Origin: Cryobacterium sp.
GTDB lineage: Bacteria; Actinomycetota; Actinomycetes; Actinomycetales; Microbacteriaceae
Assembly: GCF_026786305.1 (NCBI RefSeq)
Contig: NZ_JAJAYI010000027.1
Location: forward strand, 1 to 40,592
Reading direction: 5' to 3'
DNA length: 40,592 bases
Shown here: positions 1-8,458 of the stretch, piece after piece
Layout of the letters: the number at the start of each line of letters is the position of its first letter
Position numbering within the stretch: position 1 is the first letter of the stretch
Notes under the pieces: model-generated
Told to the model about the DNA's origin: nothing
Databases searched by the model: none
Seen by the model: only the letters and a program-made list of their open reading frames with translations
Position numbers and translations under genes: made by a program

Positions 1-40
1 CCCACCCCCCCCCCCCCCCCCCCCCCCCCGGGGGGGGGGC
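1..40. other. Homopolymer C/G tract at window edge
   Basis: A run of about 26 C (after CCCA) is followed directly by about 10 G. Such a tract is not typical of the surrounding coding DNA and is matched by a G/A tract at the other end of the window. It is most simply a low-quality contig or read end. Sequence here should not be interpreted biologically. Confidence 0.8.
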
Positions 41-48
41 ACGCTGGC

Positions 49-501
49 GTTCTGGGTGCAGGCGCAGCTGTTCTCGGTGGCGCACGGCACCGGCGCGGTA
101 GAGAATGCAGGCATACCCCGCCTTCTCGCGCTTGTGCGCCGCTACCCCCTGGCCGCTACCCCCTGGCCGCTACCCCGCCAGATCGCCCACCGGCTCGACC
201 CTGACTCGGGTGAGGCCACCGACGTGCCCGCCACCGAGGTGCTCGAAGCGCTCTCCCGCGCCAAGACGGTTGTTTTTGACAAGACCGGAACGCTCACCTG
301 GGGCACGCCAGCGATCACCGAGGTGCGCCCCGAAGCGGGCTGCACCACCGACGAGCGCTGGACCGTGGCGGCGTCGGCCGAGCAGTATTCGAGTCACGTA
401 GCTGGCGGCATCCGCTATTGCGGCCGCGCACGAGCGCGGGAGCGATCGGTCAGGAGGCCGTCGACCTCGTGACCATTCTGAACGCGCTGCGCTCGATTGG
501 C
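49..501 (+). pseudogene. Remnant of heavy-metal (P1B-type) P-type ATPase
   Basis: Three recognisable pieces of a metal-transporting P-type ATPase lie within about 450 bp, where an intact gene would need about 2 kb. The first piece (about 100-165) reads like the segment before the first membrane helices (...LLALVRRYPL). The second (about 229-410) contains the phosphorylation motif DKTGT, with the aspartate codon at 278-280, followed by AASAEQYSSHV, typical of the start of the nucleotide-binding domain. The third (about 451-501) reads QEAVDLVTILNALRSIG, typical of the extreme C-terminus, and is in a different frame. Most transmembrane helices, the CPx motif and the hinge are missing, so the product cannot work. 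The left end may also be affected by the contig edge. The family assignment is solid from DKTGT and its context; the metal specificity cannot be told. Confidence 0.75.
141..176. repeat. 14-bp tandem repeat, about 2.6 copies
   Basis: The unit GCTACCCCCTGGCC occurs at 141-154 and 155-168 and partially at 169-176. It lies inside the ATPase remnant, close to where its membrane helices are missing. It may mark the slippage or recombination event that removed them. Confidence 0.7.
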
Positions 502-566
502 AGTCGGCGGGATGGCGCCGCGGCGCGCGGGCTTTCGGTTGCCGCGAGCGGTCCCGAAAAAGCGGA

Positions 567-602
567 CAGAACGGTACACCCAGTAGTAGACAGACCGTTC
601 TG
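567..602. promoter_or_regulatory. Inverted repeat CAGAACGGT-N18-ACCGTTCTG
   Basis: Perfect 9-bp arms at 567-575 and 594-602 are separated by 18 bp. The right half-site extends to CAGACCGTTCTG, itself nearly palindromic (10 of 12 positions). The arrangement resembles a regulator operator (a TetR-type site is my guess) more than a terminator, because no T tract follows. It lies between the ATPase ruin and the first protease gene, so it could act on that gene or be left over from the lost ATPase locus. Confidence 0.4.
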
Positions 603-642
603 AATCAGAGGCATTTCACGGCCTGAATTGTGCACACGTCAA

Positions 643-660
643 GGTAACGATCGTGTTACC
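643..660. promoter_or_regulatory. Inverted repeat GGTAAC-N6-GTTACC, candidate operator
   Basis: Perfect 6-bp arms flank GATCGT. It sits about 13 bp upstream of the block shared with the second protease gene (673-719), where a repressor or activator of the first protease could bind. No equivalent site was seen upstream of the second protease, so the two copies may be regulated differently. The binding protein is unknown. Confidence 0.35.
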
Positions 661-672
661 GAGCAATCTGCA

Positions 673-719
673 CACTGTACGGGGGTATGGCCAATGCGAT
701 ACGTTCACGATCACGCTGT
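673..719 (+). promoter_or_regulatory. Conserved upstream block of protease 1 (putative promoter)
   Basis: This block aligns with 4554-4599 in front of the second protease. Both have CGGGGG, then a GCG-TACG-TCACGA core, then CTGT, while the DNA on either side has diverged. Conservation of a non-coding segment between paralogues suggests a shared promoter or activator site. I cannot assign definite -35/-10 boxes. It lies about 90 bp (first G of GGGGG to start) upstream of the GTG start. Confidence 0.4.
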
Positions 720-771
720 ACCTCGAACTGGGGCAGAGCGGCCGGCGCACTCCGATCGAACGGACACACAC

Positions 772-3700
772 GTGAAATCACACTTCAGGCGAACCACGCT
801 CCCGCCCGAAAGCCCGCACGTCGCCCCGCACCAGGCGCGGAGCGTGATGGCACTGTTCATGACCACAACCCTCGTCGTCGCCGGCGTCCTCGTCGGTGCG
901 AGCGGCGCCGTAGCCGCACCGATGGCCCCCGGACTCGGCGGCACGATCGGCGCCGGCATTGGCCAGCCGGTCACCAACTTCACCGACGGTCGCTACATCG
1001 TGACCCTGGCCGACGACGCTGTCGCCACCTACACCGGCGGGGTGGACGGCTTTGCGCCGACCAGCCCGGACGCCGGCGCCCGCCTCGATCCGCGAAGTCG
1101 CGCCTCGTCGAGCTACTCCGACTACTTGGGTGGTAAGCAGAAGAAGGTGGCGGCATCCGTTGATGCCACGATCGACTACTCCTACACGCTCGCCCTCAAC
1201 GGGTTCGCCGCCGAACTGACCGCAACGCAGGCCGCAGCGCTCTCGGCCGAGAAAGACGTCGTGGCCATCACGCCCGACGACCTCAAGCACGTGACGGCCA
1301 CCTCGTCCACTGATTTTCTCGGACTCTCCGGCGATGACGGCGTCTGGGCGAACACCGGCGGTGCCGAAACCGCGGGCGAGGGCGTCGTCATCGGCGTGCT
1401 CGACACCGGGCTTGCACCGGAGAACCCCTCCTTCGCCGGCCAAGCGCTCGGCAGCACGCCCGGCGCCGCTCCCTACATCGACGGTGACACGATCACCATG
1501 AACAAGAGCGACGGCACCACCTTCACCGGCCAGTGCGTCACGGGCGTGCAGTTTGCCACGAGCGACTGCAGCACCAAGGTTGTCGGCGCGCGCTACTTCG
1601 TGACCGGCTTCGGCGCCGACCGCATCGGTGGTCCGTCTACCGGCGAATACCTCTCGCCGCGCGACGGCGACGGCCACGGATCGCACACCGCGAGTACCGC
1701 GGGCGGCAATCATGACGTCACCGCGACCATCAGCGGCCTCGACTACGGCCTCATCTCGGGCGTGGCCCCGGCGGCGAAACTCGCCGCCTACAAGGTGTGC
1801 TGGTCCGGACCCGATCCCACGTTGTCGACCGATGACGGCTGCGCTACCTCCGACCTGCTGGCCGGCATCAACCAGGCCGTTGCCGACAACGTCGACGTGC
1901 TGAACTATTCGATCGGCGGCGGAGCGGCCGACACCACGGTCTCGCCGACCGACCAGGCCTTCCTCGGCGCTGCCGCAGCGGGCATCTTCGTAGCCGCCTC
2001 GGCCGGTAACGCCGGACCCGGTGCGTCCACGCTCGACAACGCCGCCCCGTGGATCACCACGGTCGCCGCGAGCACGATCCCCGGCTATGAGGCGACCGCC
2101 ACCTTCGGCGACGGTACAGCTCACGCGGGCGGATCGATCTCGGTCGACCGTGCCCCGGGCGCCACGCCGCTGGCTGGAACGCTCGTACGCGGTGACCTCG
2201 TGGCCGTCGCCGGCCACGACTCGGCCGACGCCCTGCTCTGCGGCCCAGGTTCACTCGACGCCGACCTCGCCCGTGGAACCATCGTGTTCTGTGAACGTGG
2301 TGTCTACGACCGGGTGGCGAAATCGGCCGAGGTGCTGCGTGCCGGCGGCATCGGCATGCTCCTGGTGAACCGTGTTCCCGGCTCGGTCGACACCGACGAG
2401 CACACGGTGCCCACCATTCACCTCGACGCCCCCTATTGGGACGCGACGTTTGCCTACGCGGGCAGCGCCGGGGCATCCGTTGTCTTCACCGATGGCAACA
2501 CGACCAGCTACACGCCGCCGACACCGCAGGTGGCCGGGTTCTCCTCGCGCGGACCGGTGCTCGCCGACGGCAGCGACATTCTCAAGCCCGACGTGACCGC
2601 GCCCGGCGTGGCCATTCTCGCTGACGGCCCCAACGCCGCGGGTGGCGAGCCGACCTGGCAGTTCCTCTCCGGCACGTCGATGTCGAGCCCGCAGATCGCC
2701 GGACTCGCCGCCCTGTACCTCGGCGAACGTCCCCTCGCGACGCCGGGCGAGATCAAGTCGGCCCTGATGACGAGCGCCTATGACACCGTCGACGCCAACG
2801 GCGACACCGTCACAGACCCGCTCACGCAGGGGGCCGGACACGTCGACCCGACGAAGATGTTCGAACCGGGCCTGCTCTATCTCAACGACACCGAGGCCTG
2901 GTACTCGTACATTCAGGGCATCGGCTACGACGTCGGCGTCGACCCGGTCGACCCGAGTAACCTCAACCTGGCCTCCATCGCGATCGGGTCACTGACCGCG
3001 CCGGAAACCATCACTCGCACCGTCACGAGCACCGAGGCCGGCACCTTCACCGCCCAGCCGGTCACCGTGCCTGGTATCGACGCGGTCGTGTCGCCCGCCA
3101 CGCTGAGCTTTGGTGCCGCGGGCGAATCGGCCAGCTACACGGTGACTTTCACCAGAACGGATGCCCCACTCGATACGTTCTCGACCGGCACGCTCAACTG
3201 GGTGAGCGACTCGGGAACAGTCGTGCACAGCCCCGTCGCCATTCAGCCGGTGACCCTGATCGCCCCCGCCACCGCGGACGGCACCGGGGTCGACGGTTCG
3301 GTCGACGTGTCCATCACCCCCGGAGCCACCGGAGACGTGGCACTCAACCTGATCGGCCTCGCGGCCGGGCTGCACCAGCCCGACGCTGCCGACCCGTCGA
3401 GCCCGAACACCGGAACAGGCACCGCCGGCGACGAGTTCAGCTACCAGGTCGAGGTTGTGAACGGCACCCAGCTCGCCCGATTCGATCTCGACGCGGTCGA
3501 CCAGACCGCCGACCTCGACCTGATCGTCTACCGCCTGAGCGGTGACGGCGGCAGCCCGGTCGCCGGCTGGCAATCAGCGACCGGTTCGGCCGATGAGCTC
3601 ATCGACCTGGTCGATCCGCAGGCCGGCTTCTACCGGGTGATCAACTCGGTCTACAGCGGAACGACGGCGTTCAACGTGAACACCTACTCGGTGCTCGCCG

Positions 3701-4440
3701 GCGCCGGTGAGGGGTCGTTCGCGGCCGCGCCGCCGGTCGTCGCGGGCCAGCAGGGCGTAACGGCGACGTACTCGCTGTCCTGGTCGGGCCTTACCCCCGA
3801 CACCGGGTATCTCGGTCTCGTCGGCTACGGCGACAGCGCGGTATCGACGGTCGTGTCCGTGGCCAGCGGCGCAGCGGCCGAGCCGGAGGCGCCCGTGAAC
3901 ACGGTCCTGCCGTCGATCGAGGGCACCGCTGTGGTCGGACAGAAGCTGACCGCCAACCCCGGCGAGTGGAACGTCGCCGGGCTGGAGTACAGCTATCAGT
4001 GGCAGTCCGATGGTCGCGACATCAAGAAGGCCACCGAGACCGACTACGAGCCGACCAGATCGCAGGGCGGCAAGACGCTCACCGTGGTCGTTACCGCTAC
4101 GGCCGACGGCCGGCCGGCCGGCGCGGCCACCTCGGCCGGGGTCGTCGTGAAGTACGGCGCCACGGTTGACCTGAAGGTGGAGTCGAGGGCCAAGCCGCAC
4201 TCGGCGGGCGTGAAGATCGCGGTGTCGGTGACGACCGACGCACCGCGCTCGGCGCAGTTGGGAACAGTGCAGGTCCTGGTCGACGACACGAGCTACGACG
4301 TCGCCCTCGACAGGTTGGGCGAGGGAACGCTCACCCTGGCCGACCCGGACCGCGGCACATACACGGTCACCGCGCACTATGCCGGCACCGACCTCGTCGC
4401 CGCGGCAACGAGCAAGCCGGGCACGCTGATCGTGCGGTAG
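772..4440 (+). CDS. Secreted S8 family (subtilisin-like) serine protease, copy 1
   Basis: Exported multidomain subtilase of 1,222 residues. A signal peptide (about 1-48, basic start then a hydrophobic helix ending near AVAAP) is followed by an I9-type inhibitory propeptide (about 75-190). The catalytic domain has Asp211 (VLDTG), His302 (DGHGSHT), oxyanion-hole Asn413 (SAGN) and Ser636 (GTSMSSP). A protease-associated (PA) insert lies at about 470-570. The C-terminal part carries a fibronectin-III-like domain, a pre-peptidase-like domain and Ig-like/A-repeat modules, likely for substrate or surface binding. Six cysteines form three closely spaced pairs, which suggests three disulfides. I chose the GTG start at 772 because it aligns with the paralogue's start at 4675 and gives a proper signal peptide; no good Shine-Dalgarno is visible. 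It is very similar to the next gene throughout. The family is certain; the natural substrate is unknown. Confidence 0.93.
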   Translation: MKSHFRRTTLPPESPHVAPHQARSVMALFMTTTLVVAGVLVGASGAVAAPMAPGLGGTIGAGIGQPVTNFTDGRYIVTLADDAVATYTGGVDGFAPTSPDAGARLDPRSRASSSYSDYLGGKQKKVAASVDATIDYSYTLALNGFAAELTATQAAALSAEKDVVAITPDDLKHVTATSSTDFLGLSGDDGVWANTGGAETAGEGVVIGVLDTGLAPENPSFAGQALGSTPGAAPYIDGDTITMNKSDGTTFTGQCVTGVQFATSDCSTKVVGARYFVTGFGADRIGGPSTGEYLSPRDGDGHGSHTASTAGGNHDVTATISGLDYGLISGVAPAAKLAAYKVCWSGPDPTLSTDDGCATSDLLAGINQAVADNVDVLNYSIGGGAADTTVSPTDQAFLGAAAAGIFVAASAGNAGPGASTLDNAAPWITTVAASTIPGYEATATFGDGTAHAGGSISVDRAPGATPLAGTLVRGDLVAVAGHDSADALLCGPGSLDADLARGTIVFCERGVYDRVAKSAEVLRAGGIGMLLVNRVPGSVDTDEHTVPTIHLDAPYWDATFAYAGSAGASVVFTDGNTTSYTPPTPQVAGFSSRGPVLADGSDILKPDVTAPGVAILADGPNAAGGEPTWQFLSGTSMSSPQIAGLAALYLGERPLATPGEIKSALMTSAYDTVDANGDTVTDPLTQGAGHVDPTKMFEPGLLYLNDTEAWYSYIQGIGYDVGVDPVDPSNLNLASIAIGSLTAPETITRTVTSTEAGTFTAQPVTVPGIDAVVSPATLSFGAAGESASYTVTFTRTDAPLDTFSTGTLNWVSDSGTVVHSPVAIQPVTLIAPATADGTGVDGSVDVSITPGATGDVALNLIGLAAGLHQPDAADPSSPNTGTGTAGDEFSYQVEVVNGTQLARFDLDAVDQTADLDLIVYRLSGDGGSPVAGWQSATGSADELIDLVDPQAGFYRVINSVYSGTTAFNVNTYSVLAGAGEGSFAAAPPVVAGQQGVTATYSLSWSGLTPDTGYLGLVGYGDSAVSTVVSVASGAAAEPEAPVNTVLPSIEGTAVVGQKLTANPGEWNVAGLEYSYQWQSDGRDIKKATETDYEPTRSQGGKTLTVVVTATADGRPAGAATSAGVVVKYGATVDLKVESRAKPHSAGVKIAVSVTTDAPRSAQLGTVQVLVDDTSYDVALDRLGEGTLTLADPDRGTYTVTAHYAGTDLVAAATSKPGTLIVR

Positions 4441-4454
4441 CCGGGCCGCGCGGC

Positions 4455-4504
4455 AAACGCGCGCCGCAGCATCCGCTTCGAATCGGATGCCGCGGCGCGC
4501 GTTT
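4455..4504 (+). terminator. Long hairpin terminator after protease 1
   Basis: Arms of 21 bp with a single mismatch enclose an 8-nt loop (CTTCGAAT). The stem begins AAACGCGCG and ends CGCGCGTTT. It starts 14 bp after the stop codon, so transcription of the two proteases is probably separate. Both arms contain the over-represented heptamer GCATCCG/CGGATGC. Confidence 0.8.
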
Positions 4505-4553
4505 GAGCGTGCCCGCCCGCTGATCCCCCCAGCGTGCGGTACCTGTGGAATGC

Positions 4554-4599
4554 CCCTATCCGGGGGGCGGCGAGCGCGCTACGGTCACGAGCGAACTGT
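4554..4599 (+). promoter_or_regulatory. Conserved upstream block of protease 2 (putative promoter)
   Basis: Counterpart of 673-719: CGGGGGG, then GCGCTACGGTCACGA, then CTGT, located about 113 bp before the GTG start. Just downstream an inverted repeat GGAAC-N8-GTTCC (4609-4626) may be an operator or leader hairpin. It suggests protease 2 has its own promoter that was duplicated along with the coding region. Confidence 0.4.
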
Positions 4600-4674
4600 C
4601 CCGCGATAGGAACAGTCAACCGTTCCTGCTGTGGAACGAGACCACCTCGCACCGTTATCGGATTGGACACCCAC

Positions 4675-7600
4675 GTGAGTTCTTTCTTCAGGCGCACGAC
4701 GTCTGCGCCGGATTCAGCGCTGAACCCGGCGCCAACGTCCCGCCCGCGCCGTCGCGCCACAATCGCGGCCACCGTCACCATCGCCCTGGTGGGCGCTTCA
4801 ACGCTCGTCGGCGGGGTTGTGCCGGCCAACGCCGCCCCCGCAGCGACGGGGCTGTCCGGCAGCATCGGCCATACCGGCGGACAGCGCATGGACTTCACGG
4901 CCGGCCGCTACATCGTGACCCTCAGCGACGAGGCCGTCGCGCTGTACCAGGGCGGTGTCAATGGTTTCTCGGCCACCATGCCGGGCGCCGGGGCCAAACT
5001 CGACGCCCAAAGCCGCTCGGCCGAGAGCTACCGGAACTATCTCACGCGGGTACAGAGCGAGGTGGCGGCATCCGTTGACGCCACCGTGGGGTATTCCTAC
5101 ACGCTCGCCCTCAACGGTTTCGCCGCGCAGCTGAGCGGCAAGCAGGCGGCGACACTCGCCGCACAGAGAAACGTGGTGTCGGTGGTACCCGACGCTCTCC
5201 GGCACGTGACCGTGCAGTCGTCGACCGACTTTCTGCGGCTGAGCGGGCCGACCGGCCTGTGGTCCGAGCTCGGCGGGTCGAGCGAGTCCGGAAAGGGCGT
5301 CGTAATCGGCGTGCTCGACACCGGAATCGCCCCGGAGAACCCCTCATTCGCCGGCGCAGCGCTCGGCACGACGCCCGGCGCTGAGCCGTGGTTCGACGGC
5401 GACACGATCACCATGAACAAGGCCGACGGAACCACCTTCACCGGCACCTGCCAAAGTGGCGAACAGTTCACTACGCGTGACTGCAACACCAAGGTGATCG
5501 GGGCCCGCTACTTTCTGAACGGGTTCGGGGCCGACCAAATCGGCGACGCTTCAACGGGTGAATATGTCTCCCCGCGGGACGGCGACGGCCACGGTTCGCA
5601 CACCGCGAGCACCGCCGGCGGTAACGTCGACGTGCCGACCATGATAAACGGGGTCGATTTCGGCGTCATTTCGGGGGTGGCCCCGGCCGCCAAGATCGCC
5701 GCCTACAAGGTGTGCTGGTCGGGCCCCGACCCGTCGGTCACGAGCGATGACGGCTGCGCGGACACCGACATTCTGGGGGCCATCGACCAGGCCATCTCCG
5801 ACGGCGTCGACGTGATCAACTACTCGATCGGCGGCGGCCCGGCCCAGACCACGTTCTCAGCCACCGGCCAGGCCTTCCTGGGCGCGGCAGCAGCGGGGAT
5901 CTTCGTGGCCGCCTCTGCCGGCAACGACGGACCCACCGCGTCGACCCTCGACAACGCTTCACCGTGGATCACCACGGTCGCCGCGAGCACCATCCCCTCG
6001 TACGAGGCGACGGCCACCCTGGGTGATGGCTCGACCTACGCCGGTGCGTCGATCACCGTCGACCGCGCGCCGGGAGCCACCCCGCTCTCCGGCAACCTGC
6101 TGCGGGCCGACCTCGTATCGGTGGACGGCTTCGACCCAGCCGACGCACTGCTCTGCGCACCGGGCGCACTCGACCCGGCCAAGGTGGCCGGTGGGATCGT
6201 CTTCTGCCAACGCGGCGTTTACGACCGGGTGGCTAAATCGGCCGAGGTGCTGCGGGCGGGCGGCAGCGGCATGCTGCTGGTCAACCGCACACCGGCCGAC
6301 GTCGACACCGATGAACACTCGGTGCCGAGCATCCACTTGGACGCCCCCGCCTTCGATCCGGTCTTCGCCTACGCGGCCACGGAGGCTGCAACGGTCACGT
6401 TCACGCCCGACAACACCACCGCCAAGCCGACCCCGGTGCCCCAGGTGGCCGGATTCTCCTCCCGTGGGCCGGTGACCGCCGACGGCGGCGACCTGCTCAA
6501 GCCCGATATCGCCGCTCCCGGTGTCAGCATTCTTGCCGACGGTGCCAATGCGGCCGGGGCCGACCCGACGTTTGAGTTCTTGTCGGGCACCTCGATGGCC
6601 AGCCCTCACATCGCCGGTCTCGCCGCGCTGATTCTGGGCTTTCGGCCGCTCGCAACCCCGGCCGAGATCAAATCGGTCATGATGACAACGGCCAAGGACA
6701 CGGTCGATGCCAACGGTGACCGGGTGACCGACCCGTTTGCACAGGGGGCCGGACAGGTCAATCCCTCCTCCTTCGGCTATCCGGGCCTGGTCTACCAGAG
6801 CGGCCCGGCCGACTGGCTGGCCTACCTGCAGGGCATCGGTTTTGATGCCGGCGTCGATCCGATCGACGCCAGCAACCTGAACCTGCCGTCGATTCAGATC
6901 GGAGCCCTGACCGCACCCGAGACGATCACCCGCACGGTGACCGCCGTACGGGCGGGCACCTACACCGCTATCCCGATTGAGATCCCCGGCGTCACGGCGG
7001 TCGTCTCCCCGGCCACCATGACCTTCGGTGCTGTCGGTGAGAAGCAGAGCTACACGGTCACCTTCACTCGAACAACTGCCCCGCTCGACGAATATGCCAC
7101 CGGCTCGTTGGACTGGAGCTTCGGCAACGGTGGTTCGGGTGACCCGGGCGACTCCTTCGACGTGGTGCACAGCCCGATCGCTGTTCGACCGGTCACCGTC
7201 GTCGCCCCCACGGAGGTGGACGGGACCGGCGTGGACGGGTCGGTTGATGTGACGGTTACCCCGGGAGGGTCGGAGCCGGTGCCGCTCACACTGAGCGGCC
7301 TCGCCACCGGGCTGCACCAGGCTGACCCTGCGGACCCGTCCAACCCGCACTCCGGTTCCGGCGCGACCGGCGACCAGTTCAGCTACGAGGTGGAGCTGGC
7401 CGGCGGCCGGCTGGACCGGTTCGACCTGAACGCAGTGGACGACTCGACCGACCTGGACCTGTTCGTGCTGCTGCTCGACGGCCCGGGCGGTGACCCGGTT
7501 GCCGGATGGCAGTCCGCCACCGGATCCGCCGATGAACACGTCGACATCTTCGACCCGGAAGCCGGTTTCTACCGCATCATCGTAGACGTCTTCTCGGGGT

Positions 7601-8373
7601 CGACCACGTTCGACGTGAACACGTTCGCGGTCGCGTCGGGAGAGCCCACCAGTGGGTTCACCGCAACACCGGCGACGATTCAGGGGCCGCAGGGCGTTCC
7701 GATCACCTACACGCTGAACTGGGCCGGCCTCACGCCGAACACGCCCCACCTCGGTGTGGTTGACTACGGCGACAGCACCGTTTCGACGATTCTCGCCGTC
7801 GCGGCCAGCGCCGGGAACGAGCCGGAGGCCCCGATGAACGCGGTGGCGCCGAGCGTGTCGGGCACCCCCGAGATCGGGCACGTGTTGACGGCTGATCCCG
7901 GCCAGTGGAACACCGAGGGCCTCGCCTTCGGCTACCAGTGGCAGAGCGACGGTGTCGACATTGCCGGTGCGACAGCGTCGACCTTCACGCCGAGAGCGGC
8001 GCTCGCCGGAACGACGCTGACCGTGGTGGTGACGGCGTCAAAGGTGGGGTTGCCGAGCGCCTCGGCAACCTCGGCCGGAGTGGTGGTGAAATACGCGGCC
8101 AAGGTTAGGGTGACACTGAATCACCGGGCCGTCTTCTCCTCCAGCCGGGTCACCGTGTCGGTCACCGTTACGAGCAAGGGCACGGTCGGCGACACCGCCA
8201 CGGTCACGGTCGACAAGCGCCGCTTCACCGTGAAGCTCGACGCGAAGGGGCACGGCAGTGTCACCCTGCCGCAGCTCGGTCGCGGCCTGTACAGGGTCGT
8301 CGGGCACTACGCCGGCAACGACACGGTTGCGGCCGCGACCAGCCCGGCGCGTTCCCTGCTGATCGTGCGGTAG
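4675..8373 (+). CDS. Secreted S8 family (subtilisin-like) serine protease, copy 2
   Basis: Tandem paralogue of the preceding gene, 1,232 residues, with the same order of parts: signal peptide (about 1-50, ending near ANAAP), I9 propeptide, subtilase domain with a PA insert, fibronectin-III-like domain, pre-peptidase-like domain and Ig-like C-terminal modules. The catalytic set is complete: Asp215 (VLDTG), His306 (DGHGSHT), Asn417 (SAGN) and Ser640 (GTSMASP). The same three pairs of cysteines are conserved. Compared with copy 1 it carries an extra Gly/Asp-rich linker of about ten residues near residue 820 (GNGGSGDPGDS), and its last about 100 residues are more diverged. The GTG start is supported by alignment with copy 1. 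It is presumably secreted to degrade extracellular protein; the substrate cannot be inferred. Confidence 0.93.
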   Translation: MSSFFRRTTSAPDSALNPAPTSRPRRRATIAATVTIALVGASTLVGGVVPANAAPAATGLSGSIGHTGGQRMDFTAGRYIVTLSDEAVALYQGGVNGFSATMPGAGAKLDAQSRSAESYRNYLTRVQSEVAASVDATVGYSYTLALNGFAAQLSGKQAATLAAQRNVVSVVPDALRHVTVQSSTDFLRLSGPTGLWSELGGSSESGKGVVIGVLDTGIAPENPSFAGAALGTTPGAEPWFDGDTITMNKADGTTFTGTCQSGEQFTTRDCNTKVIGARYFLNGFGADQIGDASTGEYVSPRDGDGHGSHTASTAGGNVDVPTMINGVDFGVISGVAPAAKIAAYKVCWSGPDPSVTSDDGCADTDILGAIDQAISDGVDVINYSIGGGPAQTTFSATGQAFLGAAAAGIFVAASAGNDGPTASTLDNASPWITTVAASTIPSYEATATLGDGSTYAGASITVDRAPGATPLSGNLLRADLVSVDGFDPADALLCAPGALDPAKVAGGIVFCQRGVYDRVAKSAEVLRAGGSGMLLVNRTPADVDTDEHSVPSIHLDAPAFDPVFAYAATEAATVTFTPDNTTAKPTPVPQVAGFSSRGPVTADGGDLLKPDIAAPGVSILADGANAAGADPTFEFLSGTSMASPHIAGLAALILGFRPLATPAEIKSVMMTTAKDTVDANGDRVTDPFAQGAGQVNPSSFGYPGLVYQSGPADWLAYLQGIGFDAGVDPIDASNLNLPSIQIGALTAPETITRTVTAVRAGTYTAIPIEIPGVTAVVSPATMTFGAVGEKQSYTVTFTRTTAPLDEYATGSLDWSFGNGGSGDPGDSFDVVHSPIAVRPVTVVAPTEVDGTGVDGSVDVTVTPGGSEPVPLTLSGLATGLHQADPADPSNPHSGSGATGDQFSYEVELAGGRLDRFDLNAVDDSTDLDLFVLLLDGPGGDPVAGWQSATGSADEHVDIFDPEAGFYRIIVDVFSGSTTFDVNTFAVASGEPTSGFTATPATIQGPQGVPITYTLNWAGLTPNTPHLGVVDYGDSTVSTILAVAASAGNEPEAPMNAVAPSVSGTPEIGHVLTADPGQWNTEGLAFGYQWQSDGVDIAGATASTFTPRAALAGTTLTVVVTASKVGLPSASATSAGVVVKYAAKVRVTLNHRAVFSSSRVTVSVTVTSKGTVGDTATVTVDKRRFTVKLDAKGHGSVTLPQLGRGLYRVVGHYAGNDTVAAATSPARSLLIVR

Positions 8374-8389
8374 CCCCCACGCTGCCTGA

Positions 8390-8419
8390 CCGGGCCCGGG
8401 CTTCTGCAGCCGGACCCGG
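8390..8419 (+). terminator. GC-rich hairpin after protease 2
   Basis: Arms CCGGGCCCGG and CCGGACCCGG (one mismatch) enclose a 10-nt loop, 17 bp after the protease stop. No T-rich tail follows, so it may be a weak or U-independent terminator. Confidence 0.45.
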
Positions 8420-8446
8420 GGCGCGGGAGACTGCAGCCCGGCAGCC

Positions 8447-8452
8447 TAGGCT
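8447..8452 (+). promoter_or_regulatory. -10 element TAGGCT of leaderless MFS gene
   Basis: TAGGCT is followed by exactly six bases (all G) and then the ATG at 8459. A start point about seven bases after a -10 box would be the A of the start codon, which implies a leaderless transcript. The G run is the only thing resembling a ribosome site and is too close to serve. No clear -35 box is seen. Confidence 0.5.
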
Positions 8453-8458
8453 GGGGGG

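Noticed and set aside
5959..7881. 640-codon open frame antisense to protease 2, and a 479-codon one antisense to protease 1 (778-2217)
   Set aside because: They mirror the GC-rich third positions of real genes, are rich in Arg/Gly/His/Val, have no recognisable domain or start signals, and cover conserved subtilase domains on the other strand.
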